A stretch of 64,000 nt of DNA. Source: JANYLB01 sp963837715 (GTDB lineage Bacteria; Actinomycetota; Acidimicrobiia; IMCC26256; JANYLB01). Within the stretch, counting starts at the first letter, position 1, and every line of letters starts with the position of its first letter. Made by a program: the position numbers and the translations under genes. The stretch spans positions 1,736,001-1,800,000 of the forward strand of contig CAWIOF010000002.1 of the NCBI GenBank assembly GCA_963837715.1, in the 5' to 3' direction. Shown in pieces: positions 17,437 through 26,854 of this stretch. The notes below the pieces were generated by a model that was given only the letters and a program-made list of their open reading frames with translations, searched no databases and had not been told where the DNA came from.

Positions 17437-18930
17437 GTGACGACGGCCGAGACGATCCCCGAGCTGTTGCGCGAGGTGGCGGCCGAGCATCCCGAGCGTG
17501 AGGCCTACGTCCACGACGAGAAGCAGGCCACCTACGCGTGGCTCGAGCGTTCAGCCGACGGGTTCGCGGCCACGCTCCTCGATCTCGGCGTGACCAAGGG
17601 CGACGTCGTCACCCTGCTGCTCCCGTCTTCGATCAAGTTCGCGGTCTGCTACCTCGGCGCGCTGCGGGTCGGTGCCGTGACCTCCGCGCTGAACCTGCGG
17701 CTCGGCCGGGTGGAGCAGGCGAGCATCTTCGAGCGGACCGATCCGGTCGTCACGGTGGTCGGCGACGGTGCCGCCGTCCCCGACGGTGCCGATCCCGGAA
17801 CGGTGGTGCCCGTGTCGGAGCTCGGGCCGATGTTCGGCGCCCCCGCACCCATCGCCGGTCGCCTCCCGCACCTCGACGCGACCGACCCGACCTGCATCGT
17901 GTGGACGAGCGGCACGACCGGCGCGCCGAAGGGCGCCGTGTACGACCATGCGACCCAAGCCGCGATCTCCCGGAACATGGGTGAGCTGACCGCGCCCGGT
18001 GACCGTCGCCTCAGCGTGCTCCCGTTCGCACACGTCGGCTACATGACCCGGATGTGGGACGAGCTCGCGAACGCAACGACGTTGATCCTGCCGGGTGAGC
18101 CGTGGACACCCGAGCAACACCTGCGCATGATCCGCGAAGCCGGCGTCACCATGGTCACCGGCGTGCCGACCCAGTGGCAACGCGTGCTCGACCACCCCGA
18201 CCTCGCGATCACCGACTTCTCCGGCGTGCGGGTCGCCGGCCTCGGGGGCGCGTCGATCGCGCCGGAGCTCGTCGGCCGCATGCGTGAACAGCTCGGCTGC
18301 CCGGTCCTCGCCCGCTACACCAGTACCGAGGCCGGCGTGTGCACCAGCACCCGCATCGGCGACGCCGACGAGGTCGTGGCGAACACCGTGGGGCGTCCGG
18401 CGCCCGAGGTCGAACTGCGGCTCGTCGACGGCGAGAGTCACGACGTGGAGGCCGGCGCGGTCGGCGAGATCATCTGCCGTTCCCCCGCGATGATGCGCGG
18501 GTACTGGCGCGACGCCGAACGCACCGCCGAGGTGATCGACGCCAACGGGTTCCTCCACACCGGCGACCTCGGCCGCTACGGCGACGACGGCAACCTGCGG
18601 ATCGTCGGTCGACTCAAGGAGATGTACATCCGCGGCGGCTACAACGTGTACCCGGCCGAGGTGGAGGCGGTGCTCGCCGACCACCCCACCGTCGACCGCA
18701 GCGCGGTGGTGGGTGTGGCCCACGCGGATCTCGGCGAGATCGGTGTGGCCTTCGTGGTCCCCGCCCCGGGCACGACGCCCGACCTCGCCGAGCTGCGTGC
18801 CTGGTGCCGTGATCGCCTGTCCGACTACAAAGCTCCCGACCGGCTCGTGATCGTCGACGACCTGCCCGTGACCGCCATGATGAAGATCGACAAGCGCGCG
18901 CTCGTCGTGCGATACCAGGAGGACCAGTGA
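17437..18930 (+). CDS. AMP-dependent acyl-CoA synthetase (long-chain fatty acid CoA ligase-like)
   Basis: A 497-residue adenylating enzyme. Landmarks are IVWTSGTTGAPKGAVYDH, ARYTSTEAGVCTS, HTGDLGRYGDDGNLRIVGRL, and KEMYIRGGYNVYPAEVE. The C-terminal catalytic Lys lies in MMKIDKRAL. GTG 17437 gives a normal N-terminus; an upstream extension would overlap the methyltransferase. Its stop overlaps the next start by four bases, joining it to the unknown protein and the saccharopine-dehydrogenase-like protein. Confidence 0.87.
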   Translation: MTTAETIPELLREVAAEHPEREAYVHDEKQATYAWLERSADGFAATLLDLGVTKGDVVTLLLPSSIKFAVCYLGALRVGAVTSALNLRLGRVEQASIFERTDPVVTVVGDGAAVPDGADPGTVVPVSELGPMFGAPAPIAGRLPHLDATDPTCIVWTSGTTGAPKGAVYDHATQAAISRNMGELTAPGDRRLSVLPFAHVGYMTRMWDELANATTLILPGEPWTPEQHLRMIREAGVTMVTGVPTQWQRVLDHPDLAITDFSGVRVAGLGGASIAPELVGRMREQLGCPVLARYTSTEAGVCTSTRIGDADEVVANTVGRPAPEVELRLVDGESHDVEAGAVGEIICRSPAMMRGYWRDAERTAEVIDANGFLHTGDLGRYGDDGNLRIVGRLKEMYIRGGYNVYPAEVEAVLADHPTVDRSAVVGVAHADLGEIGVAFVVPAPGTTPDLAELRAWCRDRLSDYKAPDRLVIVDDLPVTAMMKIDKRALVVRYQEDQ

Positions 18931-19739
18931 GCGACGAACAGGATCCGATCCAAGCGGTCGGGACGGGCGACTCGAGTGAGCGACCGATCAAGCTCGGCTC
19001 GATGCTCTTCACGCTCGTGGAGCCCCACGCCGGGCACGAGGTCGCCTACAACCGCTGGTACGAGCGTGACCACTTCTATGCGGGCTGCATGATCGGTGCC
19101 TGGACCGTGGCCGGCGCCCGCTTCGTCGCCACCAAGGAGTGCAAGGAGCGGCGCTACCCCGCCGACTCGGCGATCGCGCCCGATCCCCTGAACGGGTCGT
19201 ACCTGGCGCTCTACTGGATCCTCGCCGGCAAGCTCGACGAGTGGATGCGCTGGGGCACCGACCAGGTGAACTGGCTCCACTCCAACGGGCGCATGTTCCT
19301 CGACCGCGACCACGTGCACACCCTGATGTACGAGCTCGCCGACGAACGGTCCGCGAACCCCGACGGCGTCCCCGCGGAACTCGCGCTCGACCGGCGCTAC
19401 CCCGGGATCGTCGCCACGATCGGCGAGGTCGCCGACGGCCACACGGTCGACGAGGTCGTGGCCTGGGCGGCGGCGCGGGAGTGTCCGGCCGATCTGGTTC
19501 TCACCTTCACGCCCCGGCCCCTCTTCGACGATGCCCCCGGCGACGTCCCGCGCGACACGGTGGGCAACCGCTTCCTCCAGCTCGCCTTCGTGACCGACGA
19601 CCCGCTCGCCGCGTTCGACACCCGCTTCACGTCTCTCGGGGCCGACCTCGCGGCGAGCGGGCTCGGCGAGATCGTGTTCGCGTCGCCCTTCCTCACCACC
19701 GTGCCGGGAACCGACACCTACACCGACCAGCTGCGGTAG
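18927..19739 (+). CDS. protein of unknown function, possible dimeric alpha/beta-barrel (EthD-like)
   Basis: A 270-residue soluble protein, GTG start overlapping the upstream stop. The segment LFTLVEPHAGHEVAYNRWYE followed by a His-Phe-Tyr stretch resembles the ferredoxin-like dimeric alpha/beta-barrel proteins (EthD and relatives), and a second similar half appears after residue 150. No catalytic motif is recognisable. Placement between an acyl-CoA synthetase and a saccharopine-dehydrogenase-like enzyme suggests an accessory role in one catabolic route. Confidence 0.65.
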   Translation: MSDEQDPIQAVGTGDSSERPIKLGSMLFTLVEPHAGHEVAYNRWYERDHFYAGCMIGAWTVAGARFVATKECKERRYPADSAIAPDPLNGSYLALYWILAGKLDEWMRWGTDQVNWLHSNGRMFLDRDHVHTLMYELADERSANPDGVPAELALDRRYPGIVATIGEVADGHTVDEVVAWAAARECPADLVLTFTPRPLFDDAPGDVPRDTVGNRFLQLAFVTDDPLAAFDTRFTSLGADLAASGLGEIVFASPFLTTVPGTDTYTDQLR

Positions 19740-19748
19740 GAGCACCCG

Positions 19749-20993
19749 ATGCGGATCCTCATCGTCGGCGCCGGCGGCGTCGGCAACGCCATCGCCGTGG
19801 GCCTCGCCCGCCGCGCGTTCTTCGAGCACGCAGTGGTGGCCGATGTTGCGCTCGCCCGGGCCGAGGCCACCCGTGATCAGGTGGGCGACCCGCGGTTCGT
19901 CGCCGCCGCGGTCGACGCGTCGGACCGCGCTGCGATCGTCGACCTCGCGAAGAGCCAACGGATCGACACGATCATGAACGCGTGTGATCCCCGGTTCAAC
20001 ATGCCGATCTTCGATGCCGCCTACGAGGCCGGCTGCACCTACCTCGACATGGCGATGAGCCTCTCGAAGCCCCACCCCGACGATCCGCACACGAAGACCG
20101 GGGTGATGCTCGGCGACGAGCAGTTCGCCCGTTCAGCCGACTGGGAGGCCAAGGGCCTGCTCGCCCTCTGCGGCATCGGCGTCGAGCCCGGCATCTCCGA
20201 CGTGTTCGCGCGCTACGCGGCCGACCACCTCTTCTCCGAGATCCGGGAGGTCGGCGTGCGCGACGGCGCCAACCTCGTGGTCGACGGCTTCTCGTTCGCG
20301 CCGACGTTCTCGATCTGGACGACCATCGAGGAGTGCCTGAATCCCCCGGTGATCTGGGAACAGGACCGGGGCTGGTTCACCACCCCACCCTTCTCGGAGC
20401 CCGAGGTGTTCGACTTCCCCGCGGGGATCGGCCCGGTCGAGTGCGTGAACGTCGAGCACGAAGAGGTGCTCCTCATCCCCCGCTGGGTCGATTGCACGCG
20501 GGTCACGTTCAAGTACGGCCTCGGCGACGAGTTCATCGAGGTGCTCCGCACACTCCACCTGCTCGGCCTCGACTCGACCACACCGGTGACGGTGCGCGGC
20601 GTGGAGGTGTCGCCGCGCGACGTGGTCGCGGCCACGCTCCCCGACCCGGCCACGCTCGGCGACAAGATGCACGGCCTCACCTGCGCCGGCACCTGGGTCA
20701 CGGGGACGGGCCCCGACGGTGCTCCGCGCGAGGTGTACCTGTACCACGTGTCCGACAACGACGAATGCATGGCGAAGCATGGCTGCCAAGCAGTGGTGTG
20801 GCAGACCGCGATGAACCCGGTGGTCGCGCTCGAGCTGCTCGAGGCAGGGACGTGGTCCGGCGCCGGTGTGCTCGGGCCGGAGGCGTTCGACGCGGTCCCC
20901 TTCCTCGACCTGCTCCGCGATCACGGCGAACCATGGGGAATCGACGAGCGCGTGAGCGCAGCGGAGCCGCCGGACACCAACCACGGAACGTGA
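19749..20993 (+). CDS. saccharopine dehydrogenase family protein
   Basis: A 414-residue protein with an N-terminal NAD(P) fold (MRILIVGAGGVGNAIAVGLA) and the saccharopine/carboxynorspermidine dehydrogenase C-terminal domain (GIGVEPGISDVFARYA, YLYHVSDNDECM). Such enzymes make or break C-N bonds between amino and keto acids, as in lysine or polyamine metabolism. It starts 9 bases after the unknown protein. The last 15 or so codons overlap a degenerate copy of the intergenic repeat, so its C-terminus may have been altered by that element. Confidence 0.82.
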   Translation: MRILIVGAGGVGNAIAVGLARRAFFEHAVVADVALARAEATRDQVGDPRFVAAAVDASDRAAIVDLAKSQRIDTIMNACDPRFNMPIFDAAYEAGCTYLDMAMSLSKPHPDDPHTKTGVMLGDEQFARSADWEAKGLLALCGIGVEPGISDVFARYAADHLFSEIREVGVRDGANLVVDGFSFAPTFSIWTTIEECLNPPVIWEQDRGWFTTPPFSEPEVFDFPAGIGPVECVNVEHEEVLLIPRWVDCTRVTFKYGLGDEFIEVLRTLHLLGLDSTTPVTVRGVEVSPRDVVAATLPDPATLGDKMHGLTCAGTWVTGTGPDGAPREVYLYHVSDNDECMAKHGCQAVVWQTAMNPVVALELLEAGTWSGAGVLGPEAFDAVPFLDLLRDHGEPWGIDERVSAAEPPDTNHGT

Positions 20994-21027
20994 ATCGGTG
21001 AGCGATCGAGGCGGCGCAGCCGGAGCG
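20954..21027 (+). repeat. dispersed intergenic repeat, degenerate copy 3 spanning a gene junction
   Basis: Block A is reduced to GCGGAGCCGCCGGACA and block B to AATCGGTGAGCGATCGAGG followed by CGGCGCAG. It covers the 3' end of the saccharopine-dehydrogenase-like gene and the first codons of the sulfatase gene, whose GTG start is the GTGAGCG of block B. Confidence 0.6.
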
Positions 21028-22524
21028 AACAATGTTGTCGTTCTTCTGCTCGACAGTCTGAATCGGCATCTGATCGGGCCGTACGGCGGCACGGAGTTCG
21101 ACACGCCGAACCTCGACCGGCTCGCGAAGCGGTCGGTGCGCTTCGACCGGCACTACTCGGGTTCGCTGCCGTGCATGCCGGCCCGCCACGACATCCTGTG
21201 CGGCGCGCTCGACTTCCTCTGGAAACCCTGGGGCTCGGTCGAGCTGTGGGAAGAACCGCTCACGGTGCCGCTGCGCGAGGCCGGGGTCATGACGAAGCTC
21301 GTCACCGATCACCCGCACCTGTTCGAGCGCGGCGGCGAGAACTACCACGTCGACTTCGGCGCGTGGGACTACCAACGCGGGCACGAGTCGGATCCGTGGC
21401 GCACCCGGCCCGACCCGAGCTGGATGGGGGCGCCGAGCTTCGGTCGCGGCCACATGCCCTACGACGACTCGCGCGGCTGGTTCCGCGACGAGAGCGACTT
21501 CCCCGGCCCGCGCACGATGGCCGCCGCAGCCCGCTGGCTCACCGAAGAGGCACCCGCGCACGACCGGTTCCTCCTGTTCGTCGACGAGTTCGACCCGCAC
21601 GAACCGTTCGACACCCCAGAGCCGTACGCGTCGATGTACGACACCGAGTGGGAAGGGCCACACCTCGTCTGGCCCCCGTACCGGGTGGGCGCACAGGCCG
21701 ACGGCATCATCGACGCCCGCGAGGCCCGCCAGATCCGGGCCAGCTACGGCGCCAAGCTCACCATGATCGACGCGTGGCTCGGTCGCGTGCTCGACGCGCT
21801 CGACGCGACCGACCGCTGGAGCGACACCGCAGTGATCCTCTGCACCGACCACGGCCACTACCTCGGCGAGAAGGACATCTGGGGTAAGCCCGGTGCCCCG
21901 ATCTACGAACCGCTCGGTCACACGCCGTTGTTGATCGCCTGGCCGGGGGTGGAACCGGGTTCACGTTCGGCCCTCACCACGGCCGTCGACCTGCACGCCA
22001 CGATCCTCGACGTGTTCGGCACGTCGAGTGGGCACCGGACACACGGGCGATCACTCGTTCCGGTGATCCAGGGTGAGGTCGACTCCGTGCGCGACCACGC
22101 GTTGAGCGGGATCTGGGGCCGCGAGGTGCACCTCGTCGACGGCGCCGACTCCTACAAGTACGTCCGCGCCCCCGACGGCGCGAACGAGCCGTTGTCGATG
22201 TGGTCGAATCGGTGGTCGACGATGCCGGTGCACTCGATGCCCGGACTGCGCCTCCCGCTCCCCGACGATCGCGCCGCGCTCGACCGGATGCCGGGCTCGA
22301 CAGTGCCGGTGATCCGCCAACCGTTCACCGCGGCTGACCCGCTCCCGTTCTGGGCCTACACCCACTTCACCGGCAACCACTGCTTCGCGGTCGCCGACGA
22401 TCCTGCCGAGGAACACGACCTCGTCGGCACCGCGGTCGAACGACGGCTCGAGGAGCAGCTCCGCGCCGCGCTCGTGGAGATCGACGCCCCCGATGACCAA
22501 CTCGCCCGCCTCGGTCTGGCCTGA
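20998..22524 (+). CDS. type I sulfatase
   Basis: A 508-residue alkaline-phosphatase-superfamily hydrolase. The metal-binding Asp19 is in VVVLLLDSLNRH. The formylglycine precursor Cys59 sits in PCMPAR (CxPxR), and VDEFDPHEPF and CTDHGHYLGEKDIWGKP supply further metal and sulfate ligands. It should cleave sulfate or phosphonate esters after Cys59 is matured. No signal peptide is seen, so it is probably cytoplasmic. GTG 20998 lies inside the repeat, five bases after the previous stop. Substrate unknown. Confidence 0.85.
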   Translation: MSDRGGAAGANNVVVLLLDSLNRHLIGPYGGTEFDTPNLDRLAKRSVRFDRHYSGSLPCMPARHDILCGALDFLWKPWGSVELWEEPLTVPLREAGVMTKLVTDHPHLFERGGENYHVDFGAWDYQRGHESDPWRTRPDPSWMGAPSFGRGHMPYDDSRGWFRDESDFPGPRTMAAAARWLTEEAPAHDRFLLFVDEFDPHEPFDTPEPYASMYDTEWEGPHLVWPPYRVGAQADGIIDAREARQIRASYGAKLTMIDAWLGRVLDALDATDRWSDTAVILCTDHGHYLGEKDIWGKPGAPIYEPLGHTPLLIAWPGVEPGSRSALTTAVDLHATILDVFGTSSGHRTHGRSLVPVIQGEVDSVRDHALSGIWGREVHLVDGADSYKYVRAPDGANEPLSMWSNRWSTMPVHSMPGLRLPLPDDRAALDRMPGSTVPVIRQPFTAADPLPFWAYTHFTGNHCFAVADDPAEEHDLVGTAVERRLEEQLRAALVEIDAPDDQLARLGLA

Positions 22525-22558
22525 CCGTGCAGCGCACCGAGCTACTAGCGTCAGCCGG

Positions 22559-23439
22559 ATGAGCGATCCGGGACAGCTCCCGACGATCGACCGGGTGCCG
22601 GTGCTCGACGTGCTGGTACCCGAGCGCCGCCTCTTCTGCGAGCTCCTCGAAAGCCTCGACGAGTCCGGATGGGCGCGGCCGACCGAGTGCCCGGCGTGGA
22701 CCGTCAAGGGGATCGCACTGCACGTGCTCGGCGACGATCTCTCCCTGCTCTCGCGACAACGAGACGCGGAACTGCCGGGCCTGCTGACAGAACCCTCCTT
22801 GCCGTCGTGGGCCGATGCGCCGCCCGCACTCCTCGACCAGTTCAACGAGCGGTGGGTCCACGCCTCGACGTTCCTCTCGCCGGCGCTGGTCGTGGAACTG
22901 CTCGGGATCATGGGCGAGCAGACACACGATTGGTACGCGTCGGTCGACCCGGAGTCCCTCGGTGAAGCAGTCCTGCTGTTCGGACCGGGACCGGCGCCCT
23001 ACTGGGCCGTCGCCGCTCGCGAGTACCTCGAACGGTGGGTCCACCATCTGCAGATCCGCCGGGCCCTCGGTCTCGAGCCGGGCGCGATCGGCGAGCCTCC
23101 GTTCGGCCCACGAGCGTGGGAGATGGTCGTGCTCGCGTTGCGGCAGCTGTTCCGCTCGTCGTGCCCGAGGGTGAACCGGCGATCGTCCTCTCGCTCGGCG
23201 AGCGGTCATGGACCTACGGCCGCCGCGACAGCGGAGCGTGGGATGTCCACCGCGGACACGACGACCACGCGTGGCTCGAGTTGTCGGTCGAAGCTGACGT
23301 CGTCAACACGCTGCTGTCGCGGGGTCTCACGCGCGATCAGGTAGCCCGGTGCATCGTCGGAACGGGAGATCCCGGTCTGCTCGACGCGCTCATCGAAGCG
23401 ATGGCCGGCGTCATGAGCCAGTACTACGTCGACGGGTAG
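22559..23439 (+). pseudogene. maleylpyruvate isomerase N-terminal (DinB-like) domain protein, frameshifted
   Basis: From ATG 22559 the frame encodes the MDMPI domain (TECPAWTVKGIALHVLGDD) for about 200 residues and then loses sense near 23150. The expected continuation, VVPEGEPAIVLSLG to the end, is in the next frame and stops at 23439. A single base missing in the C run near 23153 explains it. The first frame stays open to 23344, giving a 262-residue product with a nonsense tail. The gene may be recently broken, or the base lost in sequencing. A TAGCGT box seven bases before the ATG suggests a leaderless transcript. Intact relatives bind metal and act in mycothiol- or glutathione-dependent reactions. 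Confidence 0.7.
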
Positions 23440-23878
23440 CGCAAGCCGCGGTGCGTTGGCTCCGGGCGAACTCGGCCACTTCCCGGATCGATGCCGGCCG
23501 CATCGCCGTCGCGGGATACTCGGCCGGAGGGGTGATCGCGACCGGAGTCGGCCTCCTGTCGGACCAGCCGGGAACGAGCGGCAACCCCGGGTACTCGTCG
23601 CGCGTGAAGGTCTGAGTCTCCGCCGCAGGCGGCATCCCCGGCGACGACGCCCGGGAGATCGTGGACCAGTCGGACTCGCCCGGCACCTGTTCAGCGGGAC
23701 AGCGGATCCGGTGGTCCCGCACCAGTGGTCGGTCGACACCGCGCAGGGATGCCGGTGGGCTCGCCGTGTTGAACACCAGGGAGGGTGGTGACCACGGTCT
23801 TCCCGACTTCTCGCTGCTCATCACGCAGCGGGCCAACTTCTACTCCCTCGTGATGAACCTGGCGGCCGCGGCACGTAG
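23439..23878 (+). pseudogene. alpha/beta hydrolase remnant (several frameshifts and a stop)
   Basis: Pieces of one hydrolase can be read in three frames: AQAAVRWLRA and IAVAGYSAGGVIATG (with the GxSxG nucleophile elbow), then an in-frame TGA at 23613, then FSGTADPVVPHQWSVDTAQ, then GGDHGLPDFSLL with the catalytic His, ending VMNLAAAAR. The N-terminal third is missing. Several separate lesions show real decay. A shorter remnant of the same family lies at 26855-26968. Confidence 0.72.
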
Positions 23879-24069
23879 AAGGCGGCAACGCCGAGAGAGG
23901 TCGACGCGGCGCGCCGGGAAAGCCGTCGAGCTCGAGCGGGTCGCCGACCTAGTCTCCGGCCGACTTCGGTCTTCCCGAGGAGAGGCGGACGGCGTGGTGG
24001 CGCGTCGGGCGCAGCAGTCACGACGGCGGCCGTCGGAGAAGCCGCCGCGAGCCGGGAGCCATCCTCGGC

Positions 24070-25617
24070 GTGCTGATCCTCGGGGCCGTGGTCGCCAACA
24101 TCAACCTCGGCATCGCCAACGTGGCGCTCCCCGAGATCGGCGGCGCGCTCGACGCGAGCCAGGCCCAGCTGAACCTGATTGCGGTCTCGTTCACGCTCGG
24201 CCTCGCTGCGTCGGTGCTCTACCTCGGTGCGCTCGCCGACCGGTACGGTCGCAAGCGGGCGATGCTGCTCGGTGCCGCGCTCTCCATCCCGACGGCGATG
24301 GTGGCGGCGTGGGCGCCGAACGCGCAGGTGCTCATCGCCGCTCGCTTCGCGGGCGGGATCGCGGCCGGGCTGCTCTACCCGACGACGTTGTCGCTCATCA
24401 CTGCGCTGTTCCGCGGCCCGGCGCGCACGAAGGCGATCGCGAGCTGGTCGGGCATCGGTGGTGGCTTCTCGGTCGTGGGACCGGTGATCGGCGGGATCCT
24501 GCTCGGTCGGGTGTGGTGGGGATCGGTGTTCCTCGTCACCACGCCCGTCGCCGTGGTCGTGGTGGTCCTCGCCGCGCTCTGGCTCCCGGCCCATGCGGGC
24601 GAGACCCCCGACGCCGTCGACCATCCCGGCGGGGTGCTCTCGGTGCTGTTCATCGCGCCGCTCGTGCTGGGGATCAGCCTGGTCCCGAACTACGGGTTCA
24701 ACTCCACCGTGCTGGGCCTGTTCGCGGTCAGCGCCGTGGCGCTCGCGGCGTTCGTGTGGCGCGAACGGTCCTGCACCCGACCGCTCTTCTCACTCCCGGT
24801 GCTCCGCGTCCGCACGTACACGGTGGCGTTGATCGGCGGCACGATCACGTGGGGTGCGCTCCTCGGCGCCGCGTTCATCGGCCAGCAGTACACCCAGGAC
24901 GTGCTCGGCTACAGCCCCCTGTCGGCCGCATTGATCACGACGCCTGCGGCCGTCGGCATCATCCTCGCGGCACGTCCTGCGGCTCGGATGATCGCCCGGT
25001 ACGGCTCCCGCGTGCCGCTCGCGGCAGGACTGGCCGTCACCGGGATCGCCTTCGTGATCATGGCGCTCTCGTTCGGCACCGACACGTCGGCGGTCCTGGT
25101 CGGCGGGGTGTACCTGCTCGTGGGGATCGGGATCGGCCTGGCCGGTCCGCCGTCGTCGAGCTCACTCATGGGTTCGGTCCCGGTCGAGCGCGCCGGGATG
25201 GGTTCGGCGTCGAACGACCTCCAGCGCGACTTCGGCGGCGCGCTGTTCCAGGCCGTGATGGGAACGCTCCTCGCGGTGCGGTACTCCAGCTACTTCACCA
25301 AGGCGTTCGCCTCCCTGCCTCCATCCCAGGCCGACCAACTGTCGTCCCAAGCGGTCGCGACGATCAGCCAGTCGTTCACCGGCGCCGAGCAGGTCGCCAA
25401 GCAGTTCCCCCAGGCCGATGCCCAACAGCTCATCGCCGCCGCGCAGCAGGCATTCGTCGACGGCAAGACGGCCGCCCTGGCGTTCGCGGCCATCGCCGCC
25501 GCGATCGGATTCGTCGTCGTCGTCGTGTTCTATCCCCACAAGGACGAAGAACGGGCCACCTACGCGCGCATCGCAGGCGGCACCTCCGGTTCTACGGAAG
25601 GGGCTCCTCCCCACTGA
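24070..25617 (+). CDS. MFS drug/metabolite exporter, DHA2 (EmrB/QacA) type
   Basis: About 515 residues with 14 predicted membrane segments. Motif A is seen as LADRYGRKRAMLLG and the antiporter motif region as GIGGGFSVVGPVIGGILLG. A Gln/Ala-rich insert near 420-470 precedes the last helix. The frame used starts at GTG 24070, giving a protein that begins inside helix 1. A better start, GTG 23993 or 23996 behind AGGAGAGG, is in another frame and joins at GCCGGGAGCC near 24055, so a one-base insertion may have shortened the N-terminus. Likely exports hydrophobic compounds by proton antiport. Its 3' end overlaps the convergent pentapeptide gene by 26 bases. Confidence 0.82.
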   Translation: MLILGAVVANINLGIANVALPEIGGALDASQAQLNLIAVSFTLGLAASVLYLGALADRYGRKRAMLLGAALSIPTAMVAAWAPNAQVLIAARFAGGIAAGLLYPTTLSLITALFRGPARTKAIASWSGIGGGFSVVGPVIGGILLGRVWWGSVFLVTTPVAVVVVVLAALWLPAHAGETPDAVDHPGGVLSVLFIAPLVLGISLVPNYGFNSTVLGLFAVSAVALAAFVWRERSCTRPLFSLPVLRVRTYTVALIGGTITWGALLGAAFIGQQYTQDVLGYSPLSAALITTPAAVGIILAARPAARMIARYGSRVPLAAGLAVTGIAFVIMALSFGTDTSAVLVGGVYLLVGIGIGLAGPPSSSSLMGSVPVERAGMGSASNDLQRDFGGALFQAVMGTLLAVRYSSYFTKAFASLPPSQADQLSSQAVATISQSFTGAEQVAKQFPQADAQQLIAAAQQAFVDGKTAALAFAAIAAAIGFVVVVVFYPHKDEERATYARIAGGTSGSTEGAPPH

Positions 25618-26293
25618 CGGCGACGTCGTCACCGTCGCCGTTCCGGTACTCGATCACGATGCCGAGATCGGTGAAGACGCTCAGCGCGAGCGGGAGCACC
25701 TGCTCCGTGCCGATCACGACGCCCGCCAGCCCACTCGCGCCGCGCAGCCCATCGACGATCGAACCGGTCAGTCGGACACCTTCGACGGTCGCCTTCGAGA
25801 ACTGGGCCCTCGTGAGATCACACGAATCGAACTCGGTCGACTCCAGCGTCGCGCCGTAGAACTCGGCATCGACCAACGAGCAGCGCTCGAACACGACTTG
25901 ATCGCCGCCGAGGAAGCGGAGGTTCGCGTCGTCGAGCTTGCAGTCGACGAAGCGCACGTTCGAGAGCTTCGCCTCCGACATCACGACGCCGGTCATCCTG
26001 CAGTTGTGGAACTCGACCCGTGCGATCGAGGATCCGTGAGCGATCACTCCCGACAGCTCGCTGTCCCGAGCAACGACGTCGACGAGTCGAAGGTGCTCCA
26101 ACTCGGCTCCGGTGAGCTGCACGCCCTTGAGCTCGCTGGCGGAGATCTCGACGTGATCGGCCTCGCACCCTGAAAGATCGGCACCGACCACCGTTTCACC
26201 GTCCCACTCGTCGCCCGGCGACAGCTCGACGCGCGGTGACGAGCGCAGCGACGGAGGCAGACGCGGAGGAGCGGGACCCGGCCGGCGCGTCAC
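25592..26293 (-). CDS. pentapeptide-repeat-like protein
   Basis: A 233-residue protein with about ten five-residue turns of the A(D/N)LXX type, for example GADLSG, LKGVQLTGAEL, ANLRFLG and DAEFYGATLESTEF, forming a right-handed quadrilateral helix over residues 45-185. A short C-terminal tail follows. Relatives include gyrase-protecting Qnr proteins, but most have unknown roles and no specific target is visible. GTG 26293 overlaps the cupin stop by four bases. Confidence 0.75.
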   Translation of the reverse strand: MTRRPGPAPPRLPPSLRSSPRVELSPGDEWDGETVVGADLSGCEADHVEISASELKGVQLTGAELEHLRLVDVVARDSELSGVIAHGSSIARVEFHNCRMTGVVMSEAKLSNVRFVDCKLDDANLRFLGGDQVVFERCSLVDAEFYGATLESTEFDSCDLTRAQFSKATVEGVRLTGSIVDGLRGASGLAGVVIGTEQVLPLALSVFTDLGIVIEYRNGDGDDVAVSGEEPLP

Positions 26294-26709
26294 GCGCGGG
26301 GACGATGCTCGGTGCCGGGGCAGGGCGTGAGGTACACCGCCGAGAACGGCTCCTCGACGTCGGCGGTGTGCCACACCCCGGCCGGGTTGATGATCGCTCC
26401 ACCGGCCGTGACCCGCGTGTGCACCTGCTCACCGCCGACATCCTGGATGAACCGGGCGACGCCGCTGATCACGATGACGACCTCGTCGCCCGCGTGGTGG
26501 CACTCCCACATCCCCCAGGCCTCCCGCGAGTGCTCGATCATGGCGAGCCGGCCCGGATCGTCGGCAGTGCACCGTTGCGCGATGTAGGCCTCGAAGCTCG
26601 GCGGATCGAACCCGAACCCGCCGAGGCGCGCCGCCACCCCCGAGCCCGAGATGTGGATCGGGTCGACGTCGAGGTGGGTCGCTCGGATCGGTTCCGGACT
26701 GGCGGACAT
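26290..26709 (-). CDS. cupin domain-containing protein
   Basis: A 139-residue single cupin with WECHHAGDEVVIVISG (motif 1) and INPAGVWHTADV (motif 2). ATG 26709 is chosen because the longer frame to 26913 runs antisense through a hydrolase remnant. It is translationally coupled to the pentapeptide gene. The domain could be a small metal enzyme or sensor; nothing decides the ligand. Confidence 0.77.
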   Translation of the reverse strand: MSASPEPIRATHLDVDPIHISGSGVAARLGGFGFDPPSFEAYIAQRCTADDPGRLAMIEHSREAWGMWECHHAGDEVVIVISGVARFIQDVGGEQVHTRVTAGGAIINPAGVWHTADVEEPFSAVYLTPCPGTEHRPRA

Positions 26710-26854
26710 GTGTACTCCCCTCAGGAGGATGCCCGCGGCGGGCAACCTCACTGCTCCATCGTTCCTCAGCTGCGATCTCCGACGGGTACTTCGCGGGCGC
26801 CGAGGCCGTGACGGCTTCGCACCGGGGCCGACCGCTACCATCCCGATCCCACGC

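Noticed and set aside
25592..26293. Qnr-like quinolone resistance protein
   Set aside because: The five-residue pattern is irregular and shorter than Qnr, and no gyrase-related loops are seen.
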